Below are positions 25,224 to 34,095 of a DNA stretch of 64,000 bases, one piece after another. The stretch comes from Methanolobus sp. (lineage in GTDB: Archaea; Halobacteriota; Methanosarcinia; Methanosarcinales; Methanosarcinaceae). The notes below the pieces were generated by a model. That model was not told the DNA's origin. It saw only the letters and a list, made by a program, of their open reading frames with translations, and did not search any database. Both the position numbers and the translations under genes were made by a program. The stretch's first letter is position 1. Each line of letters starts with the position of its first letter. The stretch spans positions 185,818-249,817 of the forward strand of contig NZ_JADQBZ010000007.1 in NCBI RefSeq assembly GCF_016278365.1, read 5' to 3'.

Positions 25224-25310
25224 ATTTTATTCCCCCTTCAGCAGATGCGATATGTTAATTGTTCATTATGAATTATATTAAAATATGCAATCATATTAAT
25301 AAAGAGATCA

Positions 25311-25333
25311 GTTGGAAATATCAAATAACAAAC
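25311..25333 (-). promoter_or_regulatory. Conserved archaellin promoter element, copy 2
   Basis: On the minus strand: GTTTG, two bases, then ATTTGATATTTCCAAC, followed by an A/T-rich TATA region. It lies 88 bases before the ACG position of the third archaellin. The rest of the spacer 25224-25488 shows no gene. Confidence 0.5.
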
Positions 25334-25488
25334 AAGTATTATCCAGATCCTGAATGAAACAAAGTGATGAGCCTGAGAGTAATATGAATATCTTGTCTGC
25401 AATGATGGCATATTTTTTAGCCAGGGTGCTAATTAAAATGTCTTTCTTTCAGGTCGCAAATAGCAAAATGCTGAGACGAATTATGAAT

Positions 25489-25516
25489 AAAAAAGAATAA
25501 GGTGAAAGATCACCTT
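25489..25516 (-). terminator. Terminator of the first archaellin pair
   Basis: A 7-bp perfect stem AAGGTGA/TCACCTT with a 4-base loop (25499-25505 and 25510-25516) overlaps the archaellin stop codon. On the minus strand it is followed by ATTCTTTTTT. The strongest termination signal in the archaellin region. Confidence 0.65.
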
Positions 25517-26297
25517 ACGGATAAAGTTGTACGTTCTCTCTGATTCCGTATGAAGACGGAGTTACAAATTCTGCGATAGTTGCAGCACCTGATTCAGGAG
25601 TTAATACAATATTCATTGTTGCTCTGGGACCGACGACAAGACCGCTATTCTTTAGCGTACCAGTGTCTAGAGTATTCACCTTTGTGAAAGCTACATCTCC
25701 TGCAGAAACAGTAGAGACATAGAAGGTCATCAGATCACCTGTATTCATGACAGGCTTTTCCTGAGTAAAAGATCCATCTTCATCGCGTATCTTTTCTGCA
25801 GTGAAGAAATACTTTGCATTATCACCGGGTGAAGTCCGAGTATTTGTTAGAAGCTCTTTCAGATTTGCAGATGCATTGTTCGTCGTTAAGAAACCATTCA
25901 TTACATTGTCATAAGTTTTGCCATTATTTGCATATACCAGATTATTGGTCGTAGTACCATCCGTTATCGAAATAACAACCTGGTTTATGTCAACAGGAGA
26001 GCTTCCAACGTTCAGACCGACATTAAGCTTCAACAGGGAAATATTACCTGCCATGTCAGTGGCATTGGTCTTTGCACGGACACCTTCAATGTTCTTGATC
26101 ATGAGGTTAGACGATACTTCCTGGGTTGACTGCTTACCAGTAGCTTGTGCCTTCTGCTGCAGGATGCCGGATGTCTGTATAAGCACAGCAGCAGCGACTG
26201 CAGCAACCAGGACCATAGCAATGAAGATGATAAGAGTACCAATACCCACCTGGGCACGTGTATCCATACTAAGGTGCATTTTATTGTTTGCTTTCAT
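25515..26297 (-). CDS. arlB: Archaellin (second copy)
   Basis: Archaellin of 260 residues. The start is ATG at 26297 with GGAGAAGG before it; the frame extends further upstream but that part has no homology. The signal MKANNKMHLSMDTRA is followed by [29 protein letters not shown], the filament core helix. It is downstream of the archaellin at 26347-27108, from which it is separated by a 9-bp hairpin with a T-run, so it may be made at a lower level. The product ends VQLYP. It is most similar in the outer domain to the third copy (24441-25223). Confidence 0.94.
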   Translation of the reverse strand: MKANNKMHLSMDTRAQVGIGTLIIFIAMVLVAAVAAAVLIQTSGILQQKAQATGKQSTQEVSSNLMIKNIEGVRAKTNATDMAGNISLLKLNVGLNVGSSPVDINQVVISITDGTTTNNLVYANNGKTYDNVMNGFLTTNNASANLKELLTNTRTSPGDNAKYFFTAEKIRDEDGSFTQEKPVMNTGDLMTFYVSTVSAGDVAFTKVNTLDTGTLKNSGLVVGPRATMNIVLTPESGAATIAEFVTPSSYGIRENVQLYP

Positions 26298-26316
26298 AAT
26301 ACCTTCTCCTTTAAAA

Positions 26317-26339
26317 CATGTACAGGATGACTGTACATG
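26317..26339 (-). terminator. Intercistronic hairpin between archaellins (attenuator)
   Basis: Perfect inverted repeat CATGTACAG/CTGTACATG (26317-26325 and 26331-26339) with a 5-base loop, beginning eight bases after the stop of the upstream archaellin and followed on the minus strand by TTTTAAAGGAG. It lies 19 bases before the next start. An attenuator or RNA-processing hairpin would fit. Confidence 0.55.
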
Positions 26340-26346
26340 CCTTATC

Positions 26347-27108
26347 TTACGGATATAGTTGTACGGTCTCCTTGACACCGTATGAAGAGGGCGTTACGAA
26401 TTCAGCAATAGTTGCTGCACCAGATTCAGGAGTTAGCACGATGTTTACAGTAGTCCTTGGGACAAGCTCCAATTGTGATGTCACTAAGGTTGAATTTGTA
26501 TCAAGAGCACCCATATGAGAGAGCCCTACTGCATCATCCGACGTAGTTGCAAGATATACTATAATGAGGTCACCAGTATTCATTACAGGATTTGATTGTG
26601 AAAAAGACTTATCTTCATCGCGAATTCTATCTACAGTATAAAACTTAGTCGGATTTCCACTCACTGTAAGCAAGGTTTTGAGATTAGTCTCAGCAACATC
26701 ACCGAAACTACCCATTCTGTCATCATAAGTTTTATCGTTGCCTGCATATACAAGATTATGCGCAATAGTACCATCAGTTATTGAGATAACTACCTGATTC
26801 ACGTCGACAGGAGAACTACCTACATTGAGACCTACCTGAAGTTTGAGCATGTCAATTGTCTCTGAGGTATTGCTACTATCTTTTGCACGCACGCCTTCGA
26901 TGTTCTTGACCATCAGGTTGGATGATACTTCCTGGGTCGACTGTTTACCGGTTGACTGGGCTTTCTGCTGCAGTATGCCGGATGTCTGGATCAGCACGGC
27001 TGCCGCGACAGCCGCGACGAGTACCATGGCGATGAATATGATAAGAGTACCAATACCCACCTGGGCTCGCGTGTTGGTTTTCATTAAATGTGTTCTGTTT
27101 GCTTTCAT
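26347..27108 (-). CDS. arlB: Archaellin (first copy)
   Basis: Archaellin of 253 residues, first of a two-gene unit. The ATG at 27108 has GGAGG six bases before. The signal [15 protein letters not shown] and core helix are identical to the fourth copy (22320-23078), including the untranslated leader; the outer domain differs (for example NVVETN-type segments are replaced by [14 protein letters not shown]). Differential use of two or more filament proteins is known in archaea, and the shared leader with different surfaces would allow this. It is divergent from a 7-TM gene at 27269. Confidence 0.94.
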   Translation of the reverse strand: MKANRTHLMKTNTRAQVGIGTLIIFIAMVLVAAVAAAVLIQTSGILQQKAQSTGKQSTQEVSSNLMVKNIEGVRAKDSSNTSETIDMLKLQVGLNVGSSPVDVNQVVISITDGTIAHNLVYAGNDKTYDDRMGSFGDVAETNLKTLLTVSGNPTKFYTVDRIRDEDKSFSQSNPVMNTGDLIIVYLATTSDDAVGLSHMGALDTNSTLVTSQLELVPRTTVNIVLTPESGAATIAEFVTPSSYGVKETVQLYP

Positions 27109-27182
27109 GTACAATCCTCCTATTATCCAGATATTATTGGATATGTAAATTATATATAATTAATTAATATATATAACATTTG

Positions 27183-27205
27183 GTTGGAAATGTCAAACTA
27201 CAAAC
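27183..27205 (-). promoter_or_regulatory. Conserved archaellin promoter element, copy 3
   Basis: On the minus strand: GTTTG, two bases, then GTTTGACATTTCCAAC, 75 bases before the first archaellin ATG and next to its TATA-rich region. It may act for both divergent genes. Confidence 0.55.
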
Positions 27206-27268
27206 GAGACGCAATTACACAACGCAAATATATAAATAGATTTAATTAAATCAGATAATGAGAATGAA

Positions 27269-28069
27269 ATGAATACAGGACTGCTCTTAAACAGCACAAT
27301 TTGCTTCGCTATTGGCCTATCATCGCTTGCATTTGCCTGGGTTCTTTTAGCAAAAAATGAACAGAACAGGGAAACCAGTAGGCCAGCCCTCTTTTCACTT
27401 GTAGTATTCTGGACACTGGTAGGCCTGACATACCTGCCTACATCCGTAAGGATGATGGCTGCGTACCTGGGAAACATGGAGATAGACGCCATACTATATT
27501 TTATATCTGCAGTTCCCTTTGCTTTTGTTTCAGTGCCCATGGTCTTTTTTATTATCTATATAATAACAGGCAGTAAAAAGACCAGTGAATATCTTGCACT
27601 AGTATTCATATTTCTTGGGGCGGCATACCTTGCATTCCTATACGATAGCGGAATCATAGGCCCCGAAGTAACTGAGTGGGCATCCCTGTTCAGTGTAAAC
27701 AGCGAACTTGCGATCCACATATACCTGATGGGACTTTTCGTTATACCAACAGCGATGATACTTGGACTTTTAATGCTCATCCTGCTACAGAGAGTACCAA
27801 AGAGGATACGCTACAGGACAGTCCTGCCTCTTGTGGCTATATCTTTTGTATTTGACTTCATGCTGACAGATGTCATTGCAATTATCGACGTCATGCAGGT
27901 CTTCTCCAGGCTTTTCGTCCTGATAGGGACAGTTCTTGCGTATCTCGCCTACTTCCCGCCTATGACAATACAGGAAAGGCTCGGCATTCAGGAACATAAC
28001 ATTGAAACATACGTTTTTGATGGTATTGAAAAAGAACTTGACACGCTGACACTGGATAGCAGGGTCTAG
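27269..28069 (+). CDS. Seven-transmembrane protein next to archaellin, second copy
   Basis: A 266-residue paralogue of the protein at 23240-24046, with seven hydrophobic helices in the same places and the shared motifs CFAIGLSSLAFAWVLL, GLTYLPTSVRMMAAYLG and LVAISFVFDFMLTD. The C-terminal tail is shorter and less acidic. It is divergent from the first archaellin, duplicating the archaellin/7-TM arrangement 4 kb away. It ends with TAG. No winged-helix gene follows. Function unknown; membrane-embedded. Confidence 0.7.
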   Translation: MNTGLLLNSTICFAIGLSSLAFAWVLLAKNEQNRETSRPALFSLVVFWTLVGLTYLPTSVRMMAAYLGNMEIDAILYFISAVPFAFVSVPMVFFIIYIITGSKKTSEYLALVFIFLGAAYLAFLYDSGIIGPEVTEWASLFSVNSELAIHIYLMGLFVIPTAMILGLLMLILLQRVPKRIRYRTVLPLVAISFVFDFMLTDVIAIIDVMQVFSRLFVLIGTVLAYLAYFPPMTIQERLGIQEHNIETYVFDGIEKELDTLTLDSRV

Positions 28070-28195
28070 CCAGAGTTTAAGACAGAGTATGAGCGCTAGT
28101 TGTTATCATCCTATAAGCGATGAATCTATCTATCTTATTGGCCAAGGTTATTTTTCGGTATGCTTCTACCAATATAGTTAAATAGCATAAATCCT

Positions 28196-28213
28196 ATGTA
28201 CTTTTTTGTACAT
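28196..28213 (+). promoter_or_regulatory. Likely TrpY operator upstream of trpC
   Basis: Inverted repeat ATGTAC, TTTTTT, GTACAT, 22 bases before the trpC ATG. TGTACA-type boxes are the known target of the archaeal tryptophan repressor TrpY. A TATA-like AATATAGTTAAATAG lies at 28171-28185, so the operator would overlap the transcription start. Confidence 0.55.
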
Positions 28214-28235
28214 TAAAGAACAAAAGTGGTTATTT

Positions 28236-29027
28236 ATGCATTCTGTTATCCAGGATATAATCAAATCGACTGAAGAAAGAGTAAAACTTATCAACCATTC
28301 TCAATGTGATAGATACTCATCTTCGGAGAAAAGAGACATTGTGGCAGCAATTGAAAAGAAGAGACAAGAGGGAAAAGTAGCTGTAATAGCAGAAGTTAAA
28401 CCGGCCTCACCTCGCAGGAAACTGAAGGACATACCTCCTGAGGATGCAGCCGTTATAGCCAAGTTGATGGAAGATGCAGGCGCTGTGGCAATATCCGTGT
28501 TGACAGAGCCACAATTTTTCAGGGGGTCCCTGGATAACCTGCTGGCAGTCAGAGAAACTGTTAGCATTCCGGTGCTGCGCAAGGATTTTATCATTAACGG
28601 GATACAGATTGAAGAAGTAGGATCTGATATTGTATTACTCATCGCAAGCGTCCTTGGGGAATCGGTCAGGGAAATGGTCAGGCTTGTCCGGAGTAAAGGA
28701 ATGGAGCCACTGGTCGAGGTCCATAATAAGGAAGAACTCGATATCGCCCTGTCAACCGATGCCCGCCTGATAGGGGTCAATAACAGGGACCTTAGTACAC
28801 TTGAAACTGACCTTGAAGTTACCTCACGCCTGGCACCGCTTATTCGTAAGTACGATACGGAGAACGGGACCAGGCACATGATCATTAGTGAGAGCGGGAT
28901 AAGCAATGCAGCCGATGTACGTAAAGTGATTGAGGCCGGCGCCGATGGGATACTTGTAGGCACGTCCATAATAGAAAGTGACGATGTTTATGCAAAAACG
29001 AAAGAGCTTGTTGAAGCGCTAAGATGA
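28236..29027 (+). CDS. trpC: Indole-3-glycerol phosphate synthase
   Basis: Catalyses ring closure of the anthranilate-derived ribulotide to indole-3-glycerol phosphate in tryptophan synthesis. The 263-residue (beta/alpha)8 barrel carries family motifs: VIAEVKPASPRRK (catalytic Lys and substrate site), AISVLTEPQFFRGS, VLRKDFII (catalytic Lys), LIGVNNRDLSTLETD, ISESGI, and ADGILVGTSII. I place the start at ATG 28236; upstream codons in frame lack homology. It is the first gene of trpCBA, 37 bases before trpB. The earlier-pathway genes (trpE, G, D, F) are not in the window. Confidence 0.96.
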   Translation: MHSVIQDIIKSTEERVKLINHSQCDRYSSSEKRDIVAAIEKKRQEGKVAVIAEVKPASPRRKLKDIPPEDAAVIAKLMEDAGAVAISVLTEPQFFRGSLDNLLAVRETVSIPVLRKDFIINGIQIEEVGSDIVLLIASVLGESVREMVRLVRSKGMEPLVEVHNKEELDIALSTDARLIGVNNRDLSTLETDLEVTSRLAPLIRKYDTENGTRHMIISESGISNAADVRKVIEAGADGILVGTSIIESDDVYAKTKELVEALR

Positions 29028-29064
29028 TATTTTATGAAATAAGCGATATGGCAGAGGTTTTGAA

Positions 29065-30267
29065 ATGAAAAGATCGATGTATGGACGATACGGAGGACAG
29101 TTCGTCCCTGAAGTGCTGATGCCGGCACTTGCTGAGCTGGAAGAGGCTTATGATACATACAAGGAAGATCCCTGTTTCCTTGAAGAGCTTGCCTATTACA
29201 TGAAGGAGTTTGCCGGAAGGGAGACTCCGCTATACTTTGCCAGGAACCTCAGTAAGAAATACGGAACCAGGATATACTTGAAGAGGGAGGACCTTGTGCA
29301 CGGAGGAGCGCATAAACTTAATAATACTATCGGGCAGGCCCTCCTGGCAAAATACATGGGCAAAAAGCGCCTGATCGCAGAGACGGGAGCGGGGCAGCAT
29401 GGAACTGCAACTGCCATGGTGGGAGCAAACATGGGTTTTGAGACGGAAGTCTACATGGGAGCAAAAGATGTGCAGAGACAGCATATGAATGTTTACCGCA
29501 TGCAACTTATGGGAACTACCGTGCACTCTGTGCAGTCCGGCTCAAAGACACTCAAGGATGCAATCAACGAGGCACTGCGTGACTGGGTGACCAATGTAGA
29601 GAATACTCACTATCTTATAGGTTCGGTTGTGGGACCCCATCCATATCCGATGATCGTCCGGGATTTCCAGAGCGTAATAGGTGACGAGGTCAAAAGGCAG
29701 ATAATGGAAAAAGAGGGACGTTACCCTGATTCCATAGTTGCATGTGCAGGCGGTGGAAGCAATGCCATGGGTATATTCCACCCGTTCATTGATGACAGGG
29801 AAGTCCGGTTGTTTCCTGTAGAAGCAGGAGGATGCGGTCTGAAGAGTACAGCAAAGGAAGCGCTGCATTCTGCATCACTGTGTATTGGAGAGGACGGGAT
29901 ATTGCAAGGTGCACATACCCGGGTATTACAGGACAGGTACGGCCAGATACTTGAATCAAGTTCTGTTTCAGCAGGGCTGGACTACTCAGGAGTCGGGCCA
30001 GAGCTTGCCCACCTTGCTGATACTGGAAGGATAAATCCATGCAATGTTAACGATGAGGAAGCGCTGGAAGCGTTCTACGAGCTGAGCAGGACCGAAGGGA
30101 TCATACCTGCACTCGAATCGTCACATGCCATAGCCTATGTGATGAAAATGGCGCAGAGCGGGGAGTTGGGTGACCTTGTGGTGGTCAATCTATCCGGAAG
30201 AGGGGACAAGGACCTTGAAACGGTTTTTAGTTTAAGGGAGATGAAGGACAGGGAGGTTTGCCTATGA
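29065..30267 (+). CDS. trpB: Tryptophan synthase beta chain
   Basis: PLP enzyme that joins indole with serine to make tryptophan. 400 residues, the normal length for the main TrpB1 form that pairs with TrpA. The PLP lysine is in [12 protein letters not shown] (residues about 81-92), the phosphate-binding loop is [10 protein letters not shown] (about 229-238), and the start [11 protein letters not shown] is typical of TrpB1. Its stop overlaps the trpA start (ATGA), indicating coupled translation of the alpha2beta2 complex. Confidence 0.98.
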   Translation: MKRSMYGRYGGQFVPEVLMPALAELEEAYDTYKEDPCFLEELAYYMKEFAGRETPLYFARNLSKKYGTRIYLKREDLVHGGAHKLNNTIGQALLAKYMGKKRLIAETGAGQHGTATAMVGANMGFETEVYMGAKDVQRQHMNVYRMQLMGTTVHSVQSGSKTLKDAINEALRDWVTNVENTHYLIGSVVGPHPYPMIVRDFQSVIGDEVKRQIMEKEGRYPDSIVACAGGGSNAMGIFHPFIDDREVRLFPVEAGGCGLKSTAKEALHSASLCIGEDGILQGAHTRVLQDRYGQILESSSVSAGLDYSGVGPELAHLADTGRINPCNVNDEEALEAFYELSRTEGIIPALESSHAIAYVMKMAQSGELGDLVVVNLSGRGDKDLETVFSLREMKDREVCL

Positions 30268-31046
30268 GAATCCAGGATAAGTTTGCACAACTTAATAAAA
30301 TGAACGAGAAAGCACTTATAGCATATGTATGTGCAGGTGACCCGAATGCGGAAGCTACGAAGGAGATCGTAGGTGCCCTTGTACGAGGAGGGGCAGATAT
30401 CGTTGAACTTGGCCTGCCTTTTTCAGACCCTGTTGCTGACGGCCCCACCATACAGGCTGCTTCCCACCGCGCCCTGGATGAGGGAATGAACCCCGACAGG
30501 TATTTCGAGCTCATTGCATCGATCGATGCAGGTGTACCGCTGGTATGCATGACCTATTACAACCTCATCTACAAGAGGGGACTGGAGAAATTTGCCAGTG
30601 ATTGTGCCAGGTCCGGGATATCAGGCATTATAGTGCCGGACCTGCCTGCAGAAGAGTCAGATGATCTTCACACAGCCTGTCGGGAGCATGGCGTTGACCT
30701 CATATTTCTGGTCACACCCGTTACCAATAAAGCAAGGATGGAAAAGATACTTGGTAAAACATCCGGGTTCGTATACATTGTTTCCCGGCTGGGTGTTACA
30801 GGAACACGGGCAGATGTCTCGCACTCTACAAAAGAGATACTTTCCAGGGTACATACGGATGTGCCAAAGGCTGTAGGCTTTGGGATATCTGACCGGGAAC
30901 AGGCCTGTGAAGTAATAGCAGCTGGTGCAGATGCTGTGATAGTAGGCTCTGCTTTTGTGAACATCATCGCTTCGGGAGAGAATGTGAACGAAAGGGTCGA
31001 AACGCTGACAAGGGAACTCAAGCAGGCATGCAGAAGCGGAAACTAA
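30264..31046 (+). CDS. trpA: Tryptophan synthase alpha chain
   Basis: Splits indole-3-glycerol phosphate to glyceraldehyde 3-phosphate and indole, which passes through a tunnel to TrpB. 260 residues. Catalytic Glu is in [21 protein letters not shown] (around residue 45), with the acid Asp in [12 protein letters not shown]. The phosphate site is in VGFGIS and ADAVIVGSA near the end. Start ATG 30264 with GGGAGG upstream overlaps the trpB stop. Confidence 0.97.
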   Translation: MRIQDKFAQLNKMNEKALIAYVCAGDPNAEATKEIVGALVRGGADIVELGLPFSDPVADGPTIQAASHRALDEGMNPDRYFELIASIDAGVPLVCMTYYNLIYKRGLEKFASDCARSGISGIIVPDLPAEESDDLHTACREHGVDLIFLVTPVTNKARMEKILGKTSGFVYIVSRLGVTGTRADVSHSTKEILSRVHTDVPKAVGFGISDREQACEVIAAGADAVIVGSAFVNIIASGENVNERVETLTRELKQACRSGN

Positions 31047-31096
31047 AAAAGAATACCAGAAGAATATCCAAAGACTGAATGAGGGCGTAGTGCCCT

Positions 31097-32431
31097 TCAT
31101 TCAGCGAATAGCTGATCCACGAACCATTGCGGATCGAATTTCTGAAGATCGTCGTAACCCTGACCCATTCCCAGGAACAGTATGGGCTTGCCTGTGATGT
31201 AGGCAATCGAAATGGCTGCCCCGCCTTTTGCGTCAGCATCCGTCTTGGTAAGTATGGAACCGCTAAGAGGCACTGCATCATTGAATTGCGAAGCCCTCTC
31301 AACAGCATCATTGCCTGCCACAGCCTCGTCAACGAAGATAAGCAGGTCCGGCGAACTGACACGACATACTTTTTTGAGCTGTGCCATAAGATTAATGTTA
31401 GTGTGCATGCGTCCGGCAGTATCGGAAAGCACAACGTCGACCTTATTTGCCTTAGCATGCTGAAGTGCATCATAGACAACCGCGGCCGGGTCACCCTGTT
31501 CCTGATGCTTGATGACCTTTACGCCCAGGTTCTTTCCATGGATGGCTATCTGGTCAATAGCTCCTGCCCTGAAAGTATCGCCTGCAGCTATAACTACGGA
31601 ATAACCCTGATCGGTGAGACGCTTTGCAAGTTTTGCGATCGAGGTTGTCTTTCCCGTACCGTTAATTCCTACAAAGACTATATGTACCGGCTTTTTAGCA
31701 TCCCGGATATAGTCATCGAAATCAAAGACATTGGCACTCATCACGTCATAAATAGCTTTCTTGAGGGCGATCTCAACAATCTCACCAGTATCCTTTCCGA
31801 TACGGCGACGTGTGCCCACGAGCTGTCCTTTGACAGAATCAACAATAGCTTCAGAGACCGACAGCGCAATATCGCTTTCAAGGAGCGCCATCTGAAGATC
31901 CCATAAGGGTTCTTCCAGGTCATCCTCTTCAAGGATGAACTCTCTCTCCATAACAAAAGCTTTTGCTTTCTGGGCAAAACCAATCTTTTTTGCCCTCTCT
32001 TTCTCAGCCCCGGCCTTTTCCTGGTCAGTCTGAACCTTGACTTGTTCAGGGGCTGATCCCTGCTTTGGTTCTTCCTTTGATTCCGGCTCTTTTTTTGATC
32101 CCGGCCAACCAAAAGAGAACTTTCTTTTTTCAGGTTCCTTCTTATCGGGCTCTTTCTTTTCGGGTTCTTCAGTGCCAGGTTCCTTCTCCTCTGATACTAC
32201 CTGTTCAGTTTCAGTTCCAACAGCGAGAATTGAAGGAGTTTCCTCTGCATCCGGGGCGACATCAGAAGTGATTACTTCAGTAACATCAATTATTTCCACA
32301 TCATCGTCAAGGTCCGCCTCCTCTTCAGGCTCAATGGGAATCCCGGACTCTACAACAACTGCTTTTTCGTCGATCTTATTACCGATCTTATCCTTGAAAC
32401 TGCTAAGTTTCGACTTGAGCTTATTGAACAC
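31097..32431 (-). CDS. ftsY: Signal recognition particle receptor FtsY
   Basis: GTPase that docks the signal recognition particle with its ribosome at the membrane. 444 residues: an acidic, lysine/glutamate/proline-rich N-terminal region (residues 1-145, a membrane-contact A domain) and an NG domain after it. G1 is GINGTGKTTSIAKLA, then DTFRAGAIDQ, G3 DTAGRMHTNINLM, G4 TKTDADAKGG, and the final GQGYDDLQKFDPQWFVDQLF is typical. It is followed on the minus strand by no gene for 50 bases and lies after prefoldin alpha, the usual archaeal order. Confidence 0.97.
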   Translation of the reverse strand: MFNKLKSKLSSFKDKIGNKIDEKAVVVESGIPIEPEEEADLDDDVEIIDVTEVITSDVAPDAEETPSILAVGTETEQVVSEEKEPGTEEPEKKEPDKKEPEKRKFSFGWPGSKKEPESKEEPKQGSAPEQVKVQTDQEKAGAEKERAKKIGFAQKAKAFVMEREFILEEDDLEEPLWDLQMALLESDIALSVSEAIVDSVKGQLVGTRRRIGKDTGEIVEIALKKAIYDVMSANVFDFDDYIRDAKKPVHIVFVGINGTGKTTSIAKLAKRLTDQGYSVVIAAGDTFRAGAIDQIAIHGKNLGVKVIKHQEQGDPAAVVYDALQHAKANKVDVVLSDTAGRMHTNINLMAQLKKVCRVSSPDLLIFVDEAVAGNDAVERASQFNDAVPLSGSILTKTDADAKGGAAISIAYITGKPILFLGMGQGYDDLQKFDPQWFVDQLFAE

Positions 32432-32464
32432 TTACTTCAACCCGCAAATAAATAAAAAAAGGAA

Positions 32465-32905
32465 TTATCTTGGAACCTGCGCCTGTCCCTGAGCTTGCTG
32501 ATGTTTAGCAATGAATGCTTCGATAGCCTGCATCTGCTGGCTTATCTTGGACAGTGAAGCAGACATGTTCTCAAAGGCTTTTTCAAGCCTTTCTTTGCGG
32601 TGCGCCATAATCTCTTTTGCGTCACTGAGCGGGCGCTCAACGCTTATGCCTGCACCAAGATCAATTACTATATTATCAACACGCGCGATGTTCGCATATA
32701 CAAATGAACCGGAACCTATCGGGAACATCATTTCCGTACCTTCTTTGACGTTAAAGAGCTCTTCGATGGTGCTCAGGGCTTTAGTGCAATCTTCAGCAGA
32801 CATTTTTACCATAGTCATCTGCTGTTGCAGGAGCTCTGCACGTTTCTGGAACTCACGGTGCTGCATTACGAGTGCCCGGGGATCCTGTTCATTCACACCG
32901 GACAT
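32465..32905 (-). CDS. pfdA: Prefoldin alpha subunit
   Basis: Cytosolic chaperone subunit that forms a hexamer with prefoldin beta and hands unfolded proteins to the thermosome. 146 residues: two long coiled-coil helices (about 10-55 and 95-140) around a beta-hairpin (EMMFPIGSGSFVYANI and VIDLGAGISVERPL). It sits between the L18a-type ribosomal protein gene and ftsY, the conserved archaeal order. The start follows the L18a stop closely. Confidence 0.95.
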   Translation of the reverse strand: MSGVNEQDPRALVMQHREFQKRAELLQQQMTMVKMSAEDCTKALSTIEELFNVKEGTEMMFPIGSGSFVYANIARVDNIVIDLGAGISVERPLSDAKEIMAHRKERLEKAFENMSASLSKISQQMQAIEAFIAKHQQAQGQAQVPR

Positions 32906-32908
32906 GGC

Positions 32909-33085
32909 TTACGCCTCTGTTATGCTCTCAATCTTGATGTAGTTTCTTTTGATTCCGTGTTTGCTTCCGAATAAGGAGTAAACCTTATCGAGGGCGTTCT
33001 TCTCATTATGGCTTTCGACCATCTTTGCGAATCTTTCCCATGCAACACCTGCTTTGAAACTACCTTTGACCTGGAAATTCTTCAT
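32909..33085 (-). CDS. rpl18a: Large ribosomal subunit protein L18a (LX)
   Basis: A 58-residue protein starting [19 protein letters not shown], which matches the archaeal LX/L18a protein. It is shorter than usual gene-length limits but the reading frame, the ribosome binding site (AAAGGTGATTTCAT, so GGTGA five bases before ATG) and the place between aIF6 and prefoldin alpha make it sure. It binds the large subunit near the 5S region. Confidence 0.93.
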   Translation of the reverse strand: MKNFQVKGSFKAGVAWERFAKMVESHNEKNALDKVYSLFGSKHGIKRNYIKIESITEA

Positions 33086-33125
33086 ATGAAATCACCTTTA
33101 ATAATCCATGTATAGAATAATCTGT

Positions 33126-33776
33126 TTAGATACCCAGTGCATCCTCTATTCTTCCGAGCTCATGGCCGGAGGTCTGAGACCCTGCAACATAGCCCTTGGA
33201 ATTTGCAATAAGGCCGGAGCCTACCATCTGAGTGCCGAAGTTACTGGTGCCGATATCTACAGGAAGCCCGAAAAGCTCCTCAAGCACTCCCAGTTCTTCT
33301 GCGCTGGCCCTTGGATGTACGAGCAAGCCCTTGTTGGTCGCAACGCCTGCCATTCCAACGGTTCTGATGCCACCGATGGTGCCTCTGCGGACATCTACCT
33401 TCAGGGTTTCTGCGATTATCCCTACTGCCCTGTCGGTCATTTCGGGATGGACCAGTGCCGCCGTATCATTGGCAAGCACAATATTACCTATTGCATTCAG
33501 TTTACTGGGTACGTAATGAACCGGGACTCCAATCTCATCAGAGCCTTTTACGGTAGCGTGGCTCGCAACAAGAAGGCCATTAGAATTACCTCTGCACAGG
33601 GAACCTACCACAATACTACCATTGATAAGTGTCTGAAAAGTGCGGACACCCAGGATATCCTCAAGTACAGCGCATATGTCCGCCCTTGTACCCGAAGGTA
33701 CGAGTGCGATATCCTCGGTGCAGGTTGAAAAAGCCCCTATTATGGGGCTTTCATCGATGCTCAATGTACGTATCAT
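33126..33776 (-). CDS. eif6: Translation initiation factor 6 (aIF6)
   Basis: Anti-association factor that keeps the large ribosomal subunit from joining early. 216 residues, the normal length for a five-bladed beta/alpha propeller. Repeats such as [38 protein letters not shown] and [22 protein letters not shown] mark the blades. It is placed between rpl31e and the L18a gene, as in many archaea. Confidence 0.97.
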   Translation of the reverse strand: MIRTLSIDESPIIGAFSTCTEDIALVPSGTRADICAVLEDILGVRTFQTLINGSIVVGSLCRGNSNGLLVASHATVKGSDEIGVPVHYVPSKLNAIGNIVLANDTAALVHPEMTDRAVGIIAETLKVDVRRGTIGGIRTVGMAGVATNKGLLVHPRASAEELGVLEELFGLPVDIGTSNFGTQMVGSGLIANSKGYVAGSQTSGHELGRIEDALGI

Positions 33777-33815
33777 TATCTACCGTATATGTTGTGGATG
33801 AGACGGGCCTTACAT

Positions 33816-34082
33816 TTATGCAAGTTCTGCCTGAACCTCTCCGTCCTCGAATTTTGCCGCTCTTACACGGATAGACAGAGGTGGTTTCTCAGTACCGCGT
33901 TCCCATATCTTCTCATTGATGGTCTTGTCAAGTTTTACCATTTCAGGTTCTACCTTCATGTGTTTTGTAAGGTACAACCTAATGGCTATCATAGCCTTGC
34001 TGGCCCTCTTCCATCTTGGTACTTTTTTAATAGAGCGGAGAGGGATAGTATAGATCTGTTCTTTTACTGCGTCATCTACCAT
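33816..34082 (-). CDS. rpl31e: Large ribosomal subunit protein L31e
   Basis: 88 residues of the L31e family, near the peptide exit tunnel. Motifs: [28 protein letters not shown] and [16 protein letters not shown] start at ATG 34082, with GGTGAT four bases upstream; an ATG at 34088 and GTG at 34091 are in frame but poorly spaced. The gene follows rpl39e directly. Confidence 0.95.
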   Translation of the reverse strand: MVDDAVKEQIYTIPLRSIKKVPRWKRASKAMIAIRLYLTKHMKVEPEMVKLDKTINEKIWERGTEKPPLSIRVRAAKFEDGEVQAELA

Positions 34083-34095
34083 GGTCATCACCTAC

